64,000 bases of DNA from Ophiostoma sp. CBS 140.51 (GCA_029298735.1 JANSLP010000178.1:1-64000), one strand, 5' to 3'. Positions 48,131-57,882 are shown, counted from the first letter of the stretch. Notes: generated by a model from the letters alone, not told the origin. Translations and numbers: made by a program.

Positions 48131-50617
48131 ATGTTCCTCCATTCGGGCGCCAGCCTTCATGGCCATGAATACTCTAATAAACCTACACGACCTCAGAATC
48201 AACAACTCCTAAACGGTCCGAGACGGAACCCTTTACTGCGTTCACGTTCTGCCTTTACCTCTCCCAACTCCATATCATCCTCTGCCTCGACAGCCTCCAC
48301 TGTCACTTCCTCCTACTCAGCCTCTACCCTCCCCCATGCTTCCGTAACCTCGTCTCCTGCCACGACCGCCTTCAACTCGTCCGTCACATCTTCACCAGCA
48401 TCCATTATCCGCTCCAGCACCTTCTCGGATGGCATTCGCCCGGCTCGGCCGCTCCGTCCAAAGCCGCACCTACGGCACGTCTCTGAAGGCGTTCTCGCGA
48501 ATCACCGGCCGCCGGAACAGCCTGTGGTCCGCTTCCACGATCCCCCAGTCGTAGATCCTCCACCACCGCCCACCATCGCCCGGTCCCTATCTCTTTCGGC
48601 AAACGCAACAGCCGCCACGGCACGGCCACTAACACCCTCCCGGCTCCGGGCCCGCCTGCCCAAGGCGCCCGAACCCATGAGCGAATATGAGGCCTCGTTC
48701 TCGGCCTCGGAGGCCAGCTATGCCAGCGACCCGGCTCCCAGCTCTGCCGCGTCCTCCAAGCCCAGCCGCCGCCGACGAACGCCCCGCAAGAGCACCACAT
48801 TCTTGTTCGCCCATCCTGCGCCAAAATTAAGCACCAAGAAGCACCTCCTCAAACGAATCCGCCCGACCCTGCTCATGCAAATGCAACAACTCTCGCCCGA
48901 CCGCCGCCCACGGCCCGTGATCGACGTCTACCCATCCTCGCTCATTGCCGGTAACGTTGCCGCACCACGCTTTTCGAAACGGTTCCCGCGCCTCTTTGGC
49001 ATTAACGGCGAGCTCGGCATCCACGACACCATCCTCGTCCAGAGCGAAGACTACGACTCCCAGCTGATCGGATCCGAGAGTGAGGGCGACGATGACAGCT
49101 TCGAACACAGAGCTCTGTTGGCCGTGCTGAGTCCTCTGCGTCGCGGCGACCAGTCTGAGATTGCTCTCGAGGATGGTTCTGTTTGGACGACAACAGCTCT
49201 CCCTACGGGCTCCTTTGACTGCGTCCGTGTGGACGAGCACGGCAACACGACTACCGCACGTTGGGTTCGCCGTGTCGTTCCCAAGCCGTCCCCGATCGGC
49301 GCAAAGAGCACCACCGATGAACACGCAGCTCCCGAGACCGAGTGCAAGTTCACCTTCAGCATCATCGACCCACAGTCCAGACGGCACCCGATTCTCGCGA
49401 CACTTACCCGCTCGACCCTCGAAATCCTCGACCGCTACACCACCGTCTCGCCCTCCGCCAGTCGGTACCCGCCCTCGCGTGCCTGGACACAGTCCCCCGC
49501 TTCCCACGATGCCGATGCCAGCAACGACGAAGAAATGTCTCACGACGAAGACTCTGCCCAGCCGTCTATTGCACCCTCGATGCTATCCAACGCCAAGGCA
49601 CGGACTACGCTCCCCGTCGATGCTACCCTGAAGAACTTTATCTCAATCAGTGCCATTTGGGTGTGTCTCCAGTGCGGCTGGGGCCAGCCACCGGCCGTTG
49701 CTGCCGCTCTCTGCCCCATTGGCGGAAGCAACAGCAACGCCTCTGGCCTGAAGAGTGCTACTGGTAGCGTTCGCTTTGTGCCTGACCATGGTGATGCCGC
49801 CAATGCCAGTGATGACACCAGCAACCGCGGTCGCCGCCTGTCCGCACGCTACAAGAGACGGTCTGCCACCCTGACGTCCATCGATATCCCCGAACGTGAG
49901 GCATCGCCATCCATGTCGCCACGGACACTTGTTCGCACGCCCATCTTCCCACGCAAAGCATCCAGCACTGGCGCTGCCTACATTCAGCGCCGGAAGCAGA
50001 TGCAGCTGTCTGACACGAGCGATTCCGAGAAGCCACCAGCTGCCCTAATTGCACCCCGCCGCCGAAGCCGGGCCTTCTCCCGCCTGAGCGGCGAGTTCTC
50101 GTCCAAGGTGTCCGCCAAGTTCCAGCCATCGCCCTCACCGTCGGAAGCTCCTGTTACGCCAGATATTATGCTCGAGGAGATTTCTCCCGTGCCATCTCTA
50201 CATCAGCAAAGCCAGCAACAGCATCCGCAACAGCTGAACGCCTCATCGAGAACTACGACAGCAACGTCATCCATTGGCGGCCCTGTCTCGTCGTTTACAT
50301 CGCCTGACCTGCAGTCGGCCTACCTAGCAACCCAGTCCTTGCCTCGTGGTGGACGATCCGTTTCGGCCTACTACACCACCAACCCCTTGGCCAACGTCCT
50401 GCCCAATGAGTTTACCGACTCTGCCCACCCAGACCTGGCGATGATGCAGCACAATGGTGCAGTGGATCATCACCACCACCTCGACGGCTGGAACAACCGA
50501 CCGGATTCAGTCATGGAAAAGGGCAGCAACGGCGGTGGTCAGCGCTGGAAGCGCCTGGGCAACTGGTTCAAACGCCTCGGCAGTGCCAATAGCGGGAGCG
50601 CCAATGTGGCCCATTAA
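48131..50617 (+). CDS. Conserved fungal low-complexity protein, function unknown
   Basis: An 828-residue single-exon protein. Residues 1-215 are Ser/Pro/Ala-rich and probably disordered. A structured core spans about 238-516. It contains KHLLKRIRPTLLMQMQQLSPDRRPRPVIDVYPSS, FPRLFGINGELGIHDTILVQSEDYD, then VWTTTALPTGSFDCV, TTARWVRRV, CKFTFSIIDPQSRRHPILATLTRSTLEILD and ISAIWVCLQCGW. From memory this pattern matches an unnamed family found across Pezizomycotina. After residue 540 the chain is again Ser/Arg/Gln-rich (several RRxS-type sites), ending in an amphipathic basic segment RWKRLGNWFKRLG. There is no signal peptide or membrane helix. The core and basic tail would suit a membrane-associated cortical or signalling scaffold, but that is inference. 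The start follows a long C/T leader; no earlier in-frame ATG is preferable. Confidence 0.85.
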   Translation: MFLHSGASLHGHEYSNKPTRPQNQQLLNGPRRNPLLRSRSAFTSPNSISSSASTASTVTSSYSASTLPHASVTSSPATTAFNSSVTSSPASIIRSSTFSDGIRPARPLRPKPHLRHVSEGVLANHRPPEQPVVRFHDPPVVDPPPPPTIARSLSLSANATAATARPLTPSRLRARLPKAPEPMSEYEASFSASEASYASDPAPSSAASSKPSRRRRTPRKSTTFLFAHPAPKLSTKKHLLKRIRPTLLMQMQQLSPDRRPRPVIDVYPSSLIAGNVAAPRFSKRFPRLFGINGELGIHDTILVQSEDYDSQLIGSESEGDDDSFEHRALLAVLSPLRRGDQSEIALEDGSVWTTTALPTGSFDCVRVDEHGNTTTARWVRRVVPKPSPIGAKSTTDEHAAPETECKFTFSIIDPQSRRHPILATLTRSTLEILDRYTTVSPSASRYPPSRAWTQSPASHDADASNDEEMSHDEDSAQPSIAPSMLSNAKARTTLPVDATLKNFISISAIWVCLQCGWGQPPAVAAALCPIGGSNSNASGLKSATGSVRFVPDHGDAANASDDTSNRGRRLSARYKRRSATLTSIDIPEREASPSMSPRTLVRTPIFPRKASSTGAAYIQRRKQMQLSDTSDSEKPPAALIAPRRRSRAFSRLSGEFSSKVSAKFQPSPSPSEAPVTPDIMLEEISPVPSLHQQSQQQHPQQLNASSRTTTATSSIGGPVSSFTSPDLQSAYLATQSLPRGGRSVSAYYTTNPLANVLPNEFTDSAHPDLAMMQHNGAVDHHHHLDGWNNRPDSVMEKGSNGGGQRWKRLGNWFKRLGSANSGSANVAH

Positions 50618-51790
50618 TTTGGGTCACATTTTACAAGGTATCGGAAAGCGTCCGCGCTTCTCGGTGGCTTCTCGAAGATTTTTGCTGCTGCCTTACACAG
50701 AGCTTCGTCTGTTGTCCACGAAAAGACACCAGCGCGCTTGGCAGCACCACACTGAGTGGCACCAATCGCACCATTGCACACCGAACCCGCACATCTTTGG
50801 CCATCATCAAATGATCAAAGGAAAAGCACATGTATTATTATCTCATCTCTTGTTTGTGCTGACTGCACGCTATTTTTCATTTGTCCTATTTTCTCATTTT
50901 TCTGTCTATTTTCTTATTTTCTTATTTTTCCTTTTTCAAATGTTGTATATCCCCCGCATACCATCACCATTTTCTTGTGTCTCATTGTTTTTGCTAGCGA
51001 CATACATCATGGCGTTTTCTTTTTGGCTTTCTGGTACACACGGGCATTTTCATATATTTCATATTCTCATATTTTCTTTTACTTTTTCTTTCTTTTGTAT
51101 TATTATGAAGAACACAGCATGGGACACAGGAGCTACGCGAAAACGGGCAAACACATTTTAGAGCATTTTGACCTGATTAAAAGAGAAACATTACATAAAA
51201 TCTACAACATATTACATTCCGACCCATTCAACTGTCCCTCGTCATTGCGGAATTCTTCTTGGCATGCACGATCCGGAGAACAATCAACAAACGTTTAGCC
51301 GTAAACGATGTCAGCACCAAAAAAAGTCGAAGAGGTCGTTCCCCTTTTTCCTAGGCGACTGCCACTAATTTACAGCAATCTACTTTACCTGGCGTACAGA
51401 TCTTTGTCTCTCTATTATCTCGTGTTTCGTTCCTGATTTTAGCTTTTAGCTTAACGATCTGCTGGATCTACTGGATCTAACACAAGCCAAGCCTCACGCC
51501 TTACCTTGTCCACACAGCCTTACACAGGGCCAAAAAGTGTAACAAAGGTATTCAAAATGCTGTTGCCTGAAACTAAGCATCGTATCGTCAGGAAAGAAGG
51601 AAAAGATCTCGGAAACGAGGAAGAGAAGTCAGAATAAGCTACTGAAATTTGGAACAGAGAGTCCTACTGTCTCCGTTGGGCTTCATCCTGGCCCACCAGA
51701 CATCCCGCTCCGTTTCTGGAAAAGAGAGAATAGCGAAGCGGGGACTCTTCTTTCTAAAAGTAGAACGAACCTTTTCCTTATTCTCCCTTT
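50618..51790. other. 3' region of the 828-residue gene and spacer
   Basis: The first 600 bp are T-rich (TTTTCTTATTTTC-type runs at 50870-50940) and probably include the 3' UTR and poly(A) sites. I see no gene in this stretch. Confidence 0.45.
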
Positions 51791-51830
51791 TCTCCCCTAT
51801 TCTCCCCTATTTTCCCCTATTCTCCCCTTA
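51791..51830 (+). promoter_or_regulatory. Four CCCCT (STRE-like) boxes at 10-bp spacing
   Basis: A tandem 10-mer (TCTCCCCTAT, twice exact, then TTTCCCCTAT and TCTCCCCTTA) places CCCCT at 51794, 51804, 51814 and 51824, so all four lie on one face of the helix. CCCCT/AGGGG is the core of the stress response element bound by Msn2/4-type zinc-finger factors. The array ends 12 bp before a TATA box at 51842, which favours a promoter over a neutral minisatellite. Confidence 0.45.
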
Positions 51831-51841
51831 CCCGCAGGCGA

Positions 51842-51849
51842 TATAAATA
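51842..51849 (+). promoter_or_regulatory. TATA box next to the CCCCT array
   Basis: TATAAATA on the + strand, just downstream of the four CCCCT boxes and 37 bp upstream of an ATG (51879). Spacing to the ATG is short, so the transcript may start near or after that codon. Confidence 0.4.
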
Positions 51850-51878
51850 ACGACAAGGAAAAACAAGGTCTGGATATA

Positions 51879-51989
51879 ATGTCCCGTCCCAGTAAAGAAA
51901 GCTCGCCAGGATATTCAAGCTTGATGAAGGAGCACATGTTTTTCTACGTTTGTCGACCAAACTACCTCAAAAATCTTACTCTTCAGTAA
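51879..51989 (+). CDS. Possible 36-codon microORF downstream of a strong promoter motif
   Basis: ATG at 51879 and TAA at 51987 encode 36 residues, starting MSRPSKESSPGYSS and ending in LKNLTLQ. It is the first ATG after the TATA box and CCCCT array. The peptide matches nothing I know. It could be the start of a spliced gene, a short peptide gene, an upstream ORF of a longer transcript, or chance. Support is positional only. Confidence 0.18.
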   Translation: MSRPSKESSPGYSSLMKEHMFFYVCRPNYLKNLTLQ

Positions 51990-52470
51990 CTCTACTTTTA
52001 GGTTATCCCTCGACCCCAACTGATTTAATGTGAGTAGTGAACGAGTCGGGGAAGCACCAGAGGCAAACTGTTAGTGGGGTAGAATGGTCTTATTAGTATC
52101 AAACGGCCATCAATGTTCTCGAAGCTGTTCTGTTCTCTTTTCTCCGCCTCGCTTCCACTGTAGTTTTCTCCGCGGAAACAAATAGATGGCGTACTTTCGT
52201 CTAAAAGCCTACAGTTCCCGCTCTGGGGAGCTTCTCGATGCTTGGGGCTCGAGTCTTTTAGACTCGATCGAGTTCAACCGCAAACAAGTTCCCTCCAAAA
52301 ATAGACTTGTGCTGTATCTCGGGTTATCCGTAGCGTGTCGGTTTGCCGTGAACAGAGTCGGTTCGGCTTGCCAATCTATGCAAATATGTCGTTTCTGTTC
52401 ATACATATGCATATAATTTGGACGTGGCAAAATATGATGTTCGATAGTAGGATGCTAGCTGTTGCATTGA

Positions 52471-52853
52471 TTAGCTTGCAACCTGCAGTAGTATGCTTCC
52501 CCCCTTAAATGGACGGTCAAAAGTAAACAACAACAACGAGAAAAAAAGACACAAGCAACCCTCTTTCCAAGAAAGCACAACCGAAATATGTGACAGAAAA
52601 TGTCTAAAACTATATAAATCGATGATGGTCTGCATGATTTTTAAGAGTTTGCTCGAAGAAGGCCGTCGTGGACTTTGTGAGGGATGCCATTGTAAAGCAG
52701 CAGGGTAGAACTCCAAGAATGCCAAGTACTCTTCCGTGCTGTAGAGCTCGCCCTGTATAAGCATGGGTAAATAGTTGTGTAATGGTCAGGCCAGCCAATA
52801 TGTACCTGCTTCCGGGCGATGCTTATGTCTTGGTGAAAGCTTGTCGTCGCCAT
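52471..52853 (-). CDS. Possible two-exon small gene, unknown
   Basis: Exon 1 (52853-52806, 16 codons) and exon 2 (52752-52471) are separated by a 53-bp intron with donor GTACAT, a CTGAC branch-like element and acceptor ATACAG, in phase 0. The joined product of 109 residues has a plausible start (MATTSFHQDISIARKQ) and middle (GELYSTEEYLAFLEFY). The second half is encoded by AT-rich DNA and looks less like protein, so a further intron or a decayed gene is possible. No family is recognised. Confidence 0.22.
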
Positions 52854-53245
52854 AGACTGGTCTGGCCGGATGCGACGACATCGACGACTGAGCAGCGAAG
52901 ACGAGTAGAATGCTGATTTTCCTAGTTCAAATATTTGCGTCCTTCTAGACAAAAGGATACAAGATAATTTGGCGCCATATGCCTCTTCACGTATTATACG
53001 ATATTGCTTTCTTTGAGGGAAGGTACGATGCAAACTAAACGAATGCGTCGAAAGGAGAAGGAGCGACCATGAACCAAGATATACACAATTGGAAGTCACG
53101 CGGACTGCACATAGAACTCTCGTACTTTCCTGTTTTGTTCGGTTGCTCAGCATGGCCCCTTCCTTTTATGCTCTACGATGCATTGTTATTCCCTTCCCCA
53201 TATTTTGCGAAAGCCCAAAACATTTAGCATCTACAGTCCTCCCTT

Positions 53246-53910
53246 ATGTCCACAACCCTCGACGTCAAAACATCACGACAGCGCAACGTTTCTCGCTTTT
53301 TCTTGCCATCTTCTTCCCCTCTTCCCTTACGCCTGTTTGTTATTCTAGAACCGCCAAGACCCGGTAATGGCAGAAACCACGCGCAATCCACTATTCCTGG
53401 TACCGTGTCAATATCTGGCGATGTTATGGGAGGGGGAGACAACGATTTTGCCCGTTACCCTCTGATCCCAGCTTCGGGTAAGTTTCCACGTTCTTTTCTG
53501 GCTCTCGCATGGCATTCTCGCCTCATGTTTCTATTTTTACGTCCTCGTCACAAGTTCCCACGCTGCACTCCACTTTGACTTCCATCATATAGTTTTTAAC
53601 TCGGCTTGCGCACACAGGGAATATCATCGGCAGAATTCACCATCCCGCGATCTAGAAAAGACGGCCTGCCGCCATTTCTTGCTTTCTTTCCCTAGGACAG
53701 GCAATGACCGACAATAAACCTCAATTTCCCCGAATCTTCCCGCTTTCTTCACTCGACAGACAACGTGGGTGTCGCGGTGTACGAATGCAAGTTTCCCTTC
53801 GCCTTGGACCGTCTCGGCTATGGCTTCCATGGTATTTTTGCCCTTTCGACAGACCTCGTCTACCAGAACAGAGAGCAATCTAGGAAGAAGCTGCATTGCT
53901 TCACTGTTTG
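53246..53910 (+). CDS. Possible spliced gene, unknown
   Basis: ATG at 53246 opens 77 codons ending in RYPLIPAS, directly before a consensus donor (GTAAGT at 53478). Two acceptors fit its phase. CACACAG (exon from 53618, with a TTTTAAC branch-like site) gives 12 more codons and a stop at 53653. CGACAG (exon from 53760) continues through VAVYECKFPFALDRLGYGF to a stop at 53908. I cannot choose between them. A - strand frame (53624-53941) overlaps and is an alternative. No family is recognised. Confidence 0.22.
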
Positions 53911-53983
53911 ATTTGGAACAAACGAAGGTCGCACACCACATTTACCCTTAGTCCATTTGAGACGACGTAATCTGCTGCCCTGA

Positions 53984-54419
53984 GGGTTGCGAGCAATATC
54001 TGGCGAACGATCACAACTCAAGATCATTGCTGTCGACATTTATGACCTCGTTGGTAAATCTCGCCAAGACATCATGGATATGGAAGCGCGGCCCTCGTAC
54101 TCCATGATATCTCACGATCTACTCAATGTGTATTTGTTGACATCCCATAATTTGGTGTTTGCCTTGTCTAGCCATTTTGCTTCTCTCACTAACCCATTTA
54201 TTCTTTGCAGTTGCATACACTGACATCAATTTACTCGACAAAACTTGCTGTGACTTGCCTCTCCTCTTTGCCCACGCTTTGCACAGAATCGATGCAGAAG
54301 GCGTGATGGACTTGCCACCACGGAAACTTCCATTTTATCCATATTATATTGCTCTCGAGCACAATCATCTACATCGAGCTCTAAAAGCAGCAGAATACTA
54401 TATCGAGTCACAAACATGA
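53984..54419 (+). CDS. Possible terminal exons of an unknown gene
   Basis: An exon-like frame ending at 54053 (RSQLKIIAVDIYDLV) can be joined in phase 1, through a 157-bp intron, to 54211-54419. The intron has donor GTAAAT, a CACTAACCC branch site and acceptor TTTGCAG. The last exon encodes CCDLPLLFAHALHRIDAEG, a PFYPYY turn and a basic helix-like end, with TGA at 54417. The 3' splice site is convincing; the 5' part is not, since no ATG precedes the first donor. It might extend the candidate at 53246. No family is recognised, and it ends 212 bp before the TATA box of the next gene. Confidence 0.2.
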
Positions 54420-54630
54420 GGGCGGTCGTAGCAATAGTAATATCACATTGCGCCGAGGTGTGGATATTTGCATTGTTCTACAACTTCGAACACGGCCCAG
54501 ATATGGTTCAACATCTGTTCCCCTCTGTGCCAAGAGCCTCCGTTGACGGAATGGCCATGGCAAATGAGAACACAAGATGAAGCGACCCTGAGATGAGAAA
54601 GGTGTGTCTTGTTCCAGCCTCTGGTTCGTG

Positions 54631-54638
54631 TATATAAA
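54631..54638 (+). promoter_or_regulatory. TATA box of the secreted repeat protein gene
   Basis: TATATAAA lies 135 bp upstream of the ATG at 54773. The intervening sequence is C/T-rich with TTTCTCGACC and ends AGTTCGACAACATG, a usual fungal leader. Spacing suits a transcription start roughly 35-70 bp downstream. Confidence 0.6.
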
Positions 54639-54772
54639 CAATCTCCTGTGTCGTTACCTTTCCCATCTCTTCTCTGACATTTGGCTTTTCTCGACCAGTC
54701 GCTTCTTCACGTTGCATATTGATACGATCCCTCCCTAGTCAACAAACTCGATAACCAGCCAAGTTCGACAAC

Positions 54773-56002
54773 ATGCAGCTTCCTTCGATTGCACAGCTCG
54801 CCATCACTGGCCTGCTGGCCTCCTCGACCGTCTCTGGCTTCCAGATGCCCGTTGATGCTGCCAGACGCGCTGCTGTATGCGCCCCAGCACCAGTTCACCA
54901 TAACTAGGATCTAGACTAATAGGATTATAGGGTGCCATTGCCATCTTGGCCGTCCCAGTTGCCGCCAACCCCATCTCTCCTGTGAGTATTCGAGATCGGG
55001 ATACAAAAGTCACCGTAGGAGTCTGCACATGTTCTAATTTTTTGCCCTCTCTAGCTGGCTCTCCGCAACGACGAGGAGATTGAGAAGCACCGCAAGAAGC
55101 ACCACCGCAAGCACCACCACGACCGTCCTCACCGTCGCCAGTGGGGCGGCTGGGGTGGCTATGGTGATGATGATGGCGACGACGACGATGGTGATGATGA
55201 TGGCCCGTCCCCCACTGCTGTTCCCAAGCCCGGCAAGGGTAAGGGTGGCAAGGGTAAGGGCGTGCCCATCCCTACCGGTGTCTCTCCGACCATCAAGACG
55301 ACCACCATTGTGCCGACTGGTGTCGCTCCCACCCCCAAGCCTGCTCCCCGTAAGTTGCTGTCCCCATATACGGAATATTGCTGGCCTAGTCACATCTAAC
55401 ATAATTACAGCCAAGTCTCAGCCTACCCCTGCTCCCCGTAAGTTGCCGTCCCCATATACGGAATATTGCTGGCCTAGTCACATCTAACATAATCACAGCC
55501 AAGTCTCAGCCTACCCCTGCTCCCGCCCCGGGCAAGTCTGAGCCTGCTCCCGCCCCGGGCAAGTCTGAGCCTGCTCCTGCCCCTGGCAAGTCTGAGCCGG
55601 CCCCCGTTCCTGTCAAGCCGGAGCCTACCCAGACAGGCAAGGGCAAGGGCTGGCCGCAGCCGACCTACAAGACCATTCCTCACGAGCCCATCCCGACTGT
55701 TCCAGTCTACACTCCCCCCGCCTGGACTGCCCCGCACAAGAGCCGGACGCACACCGTGACCGTGACCGTCAAGCCCACGACAACGTCCAAGCCCACGCCT
55801 CCCCCGACACCTGAGCCGACCGTTACTGTTACCGTTACCGAGGGCGAGGGGTAAGTTTTTTCAAACGTCCCAATGATAGCCATTGGGATAGTATCTAACA
55901 TTTTATTTTCTCTAATTTAGCAAGGGCAAGGGCAAGGGCAGGCCGTTCCCTACCCCCTACCTTCCTCCCTTCTTCCCGGGCTATGGTGACGATGACAACT
56001 AA
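54773..56002 (+). CDS. Secreted proline-rich repeat protein with a duplicated intron
   Basis: Six exons: 54773-54874, 54931-54981, 55055-55349, 55411-55437, 55499-55850 and 55921-56002. All joins keep one frame, giving 302 residues. Residues 1-22 form a signal peptide (hydrophobic core AITGLLASSTVSG). The mature part has a Lys/His/Arg-rich segment (KHRKKHHRKHHHDRPHRR), a Gly/Trp/Asp tract (GYGDDDGDDDD), KGKG patches, then nine-residue Pro repeats: two PKSQPTPAP units, followed by APGKSEPAP units. A Thr/Val stretch (HTVTVTVKPTTTSKP) and a second KGKGKG then GYGDDDN end follow. It looks like an extracellular or wall-associated basic/acidic block protein, perhaps metal-binding through His and Asp; no family is recognised. 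Exon 4 is only 27 nt (one repeat unit) and is flanked by two nearly identical 61-bp introns created by an 88-bp tandem duplication. A TATA box and leader support the start. Confidence 0.83.
55340..55524 (+). repeat. 88-bp tandem duplication carrying a whole intron
   Basis: The segment from 55340 repeats from 55428 with an 88-bp period, and identity runs on to about 55524. Each unit holds a 10-nt exon end, a 61-bp intron (55350-55410 and 55438-55498) and the following exon. The two introns differ at two positions only (a T/C near the donor and a T/C near the acceptor); the exonic parts are identical. Both keep GTAAGT, the CTAAC branch and ACAG, so both should splice. Confidence 0.93.
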
Positions 56003-57098
56003 ATTATGATGCCGAATGCCGATAACTTGCCCCCATGGCGAGAGTCATCTTGACTGATCTACTCTCACCAAGCCCCAGGCCCATTCGATACGTTGTTGAC
56101 AACTCCATTTTGTACATTGCATAATACCGCCCCAAACATTGTGTACACTTCTCTTTTCGAGAACCCGACTTCGTTTCGGCCCTTATAAATGCAACACATT
56201 TACTTACGCTGTCAGTAATAACAGCCTGCATGTTATTCCAGAGTCGAGGGTCGACCCTCTTTCATATTCAGATAATATATCCATACCATTTACAGACAGC
56301 ATCATTGTTCACTACACGTAGATGTAGATACAGGAAAGTGCAGTTGGTAGAATGTATCTTGTGCTCGTCTTCTATCTATTAAAACGCTCCAGGCCTATGG
56401 TCTACTTGAAGGGCTGCATTTTTCTTGGCTGCCAAAAGATGTCGAAAAGTCAGGTATTGCCTCGTCTATCTTCCGCGGTCGGTAGCTCCTTCCTTCCTTT
56501 CTTTTTCCCCTTTCCTGCCCGTGTCGCCCCGTGTGTCCCTCCTGGTGACTGAGTCCCCTGAAGCCAAATTCCACCTCTTTATAACGTTCTGAATGGGATG
56601 CGCAGAAGAGCACTCTCATGTACCCGCCCAGCAAAGGCAATAACTACCGAGCCTCACATTGCATTCACTGCCCACCCGCACATATACAGTTTCACTTTAA
56701 AATCTTGTATAGCATTACAGTTGTGCATTATATATTCAAAAGTTTGTGTGAATGAAAAAGCAACTCCGATTTTAGATTTTTAGTAGTATAAACCAACTAC
56801 TCTACACTTCGTAAAACAAACATCTTCTTTCCCCAGATTCCACCACCCTCCATTTGGGTATATCCATGCCATGGTATGCGAAGAACAAACAAAATAAGAA
56901 CAAATAAATAAGGAGTTTCGAGCATACAACAAGTCACCGAGCTATGCAGTGAAAAAAAGTCAAATAATCAGAAAACAAAAAGAAAAAGAAAAGCCGAGCA
57001 CCCGTCGAACATCCTGCAGCCAGCCAACCAGTCAATCCAGCACAACAATCATCTTTCGTCCATCTTCTGTTGACAATGCAGTGTGCCATTGGTCTGAA

Positions 57099-57114
57099 GG
57101 GGGGGGGGGGGGGG
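57099..57114 (+). repeat. Run of sixteen G
   Basis: An uninterrupted homopolymer of 16 G on the + strand, in the gap 3' of both flanking genes. It is a length-variable site and also error-prone for sequencing, so the exact count may be wrong. Confidence 0.85.
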
Positions 57115-57519
57115 TGACAAGCCGAAGACGCGGTGGCAGGGCAGAGAATGAGATGGTGAGGAGGGAGACGGGACGACAAGAAGCTTCTTGGTGGCGTGTT
57201 TGTGAGGAGAACAGCCAGAGGCAAGAGCAAAGAAAGGGCGCAGTGCGCGAGTCGTTGGGTGATGGGAAGGAGGCCAAAACAAAGCTTCGTCCAAAGTAGG
57301 GCAGGAACGACCAACCGTTGACAAAGAGGTGAGGTAAAACCAAGCCTAGACTAAACAAAGGCCATAGCAAGCGGCCAAAAAAGACGACGCGCTCCAAGTC
57401 CACGTCACATAGCCACCAGATCAAAACAAACACAGAGTCTGGCTGTTTGCCTGGGTGGGGGATCTGTGGGCAGAGCGGAAAAGTGAGCTTGTGACGGGAG
57501 CCCAAAAAAGGTGAGGAGA

Positions 57520-57554
57520 GGGTGAGGGAGGGGAGAGAGAGGAGGGAGGGGGGG
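57520..57554 (+). other. G-quadruplex-prone tract
   Basis: G-tracts at 57520-57522, 57526-57528, 57530-57533, 57544-57546 and 57548-57554 give at least four runs of three or more G, with loops of 3, 1, about 10 and 1 nt. It lies about 330 bp past the PEX20 stop, on the strand complementary to the PEX20 sense strand. Confidence 0.5.
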
Positions 57555-57882
57555 CCACATTCTCGCTCAAAGGTCTGTCATGGCCTGGTCGTCAGAAGCG
57601 CCATCAGCTGGGGCATTCCCATCAGCTGGGGCATACTGGGCAGCCTCGTCGTTGGCGGTGACGCGGGAGTTGGTTTGGTGACGTTGGATGTGGGTGCGGA
57701 AACGAGCTTGGGCACGTTCCGCTGCCATCTGCTCATTGTCGAACAGGGAAAAAAACCGTGGTGACCAAAATCACAGGCTATCTGCTTGCTGTTTCCGTGG
57801 CTGCAGATGCAGCTGTCAAAAGTGCCAGGGAGTCGGTCAGTCACTTCGAAGTTGAAGACCTCAGAAGACGCGACGCGGCCAT

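Larger units (their letters stand above)
56003..57882. other. Intergenic region between convergent genes
   Basis: The 3' UTR of the secreted protein gene lies at the left and that of PEX20 at the right. A run of 16 G residues occupies 57099-57114, and a G-tract cluster with quadruplex potential lies at 57520-57554 (both on +). AT-rich, poly(A)-like sequence occupies 56690-56800 and 56880-56920. A 157-codon frame on - (57032-57505) reads through the G-run and is not credible. Confidence 0.5.
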
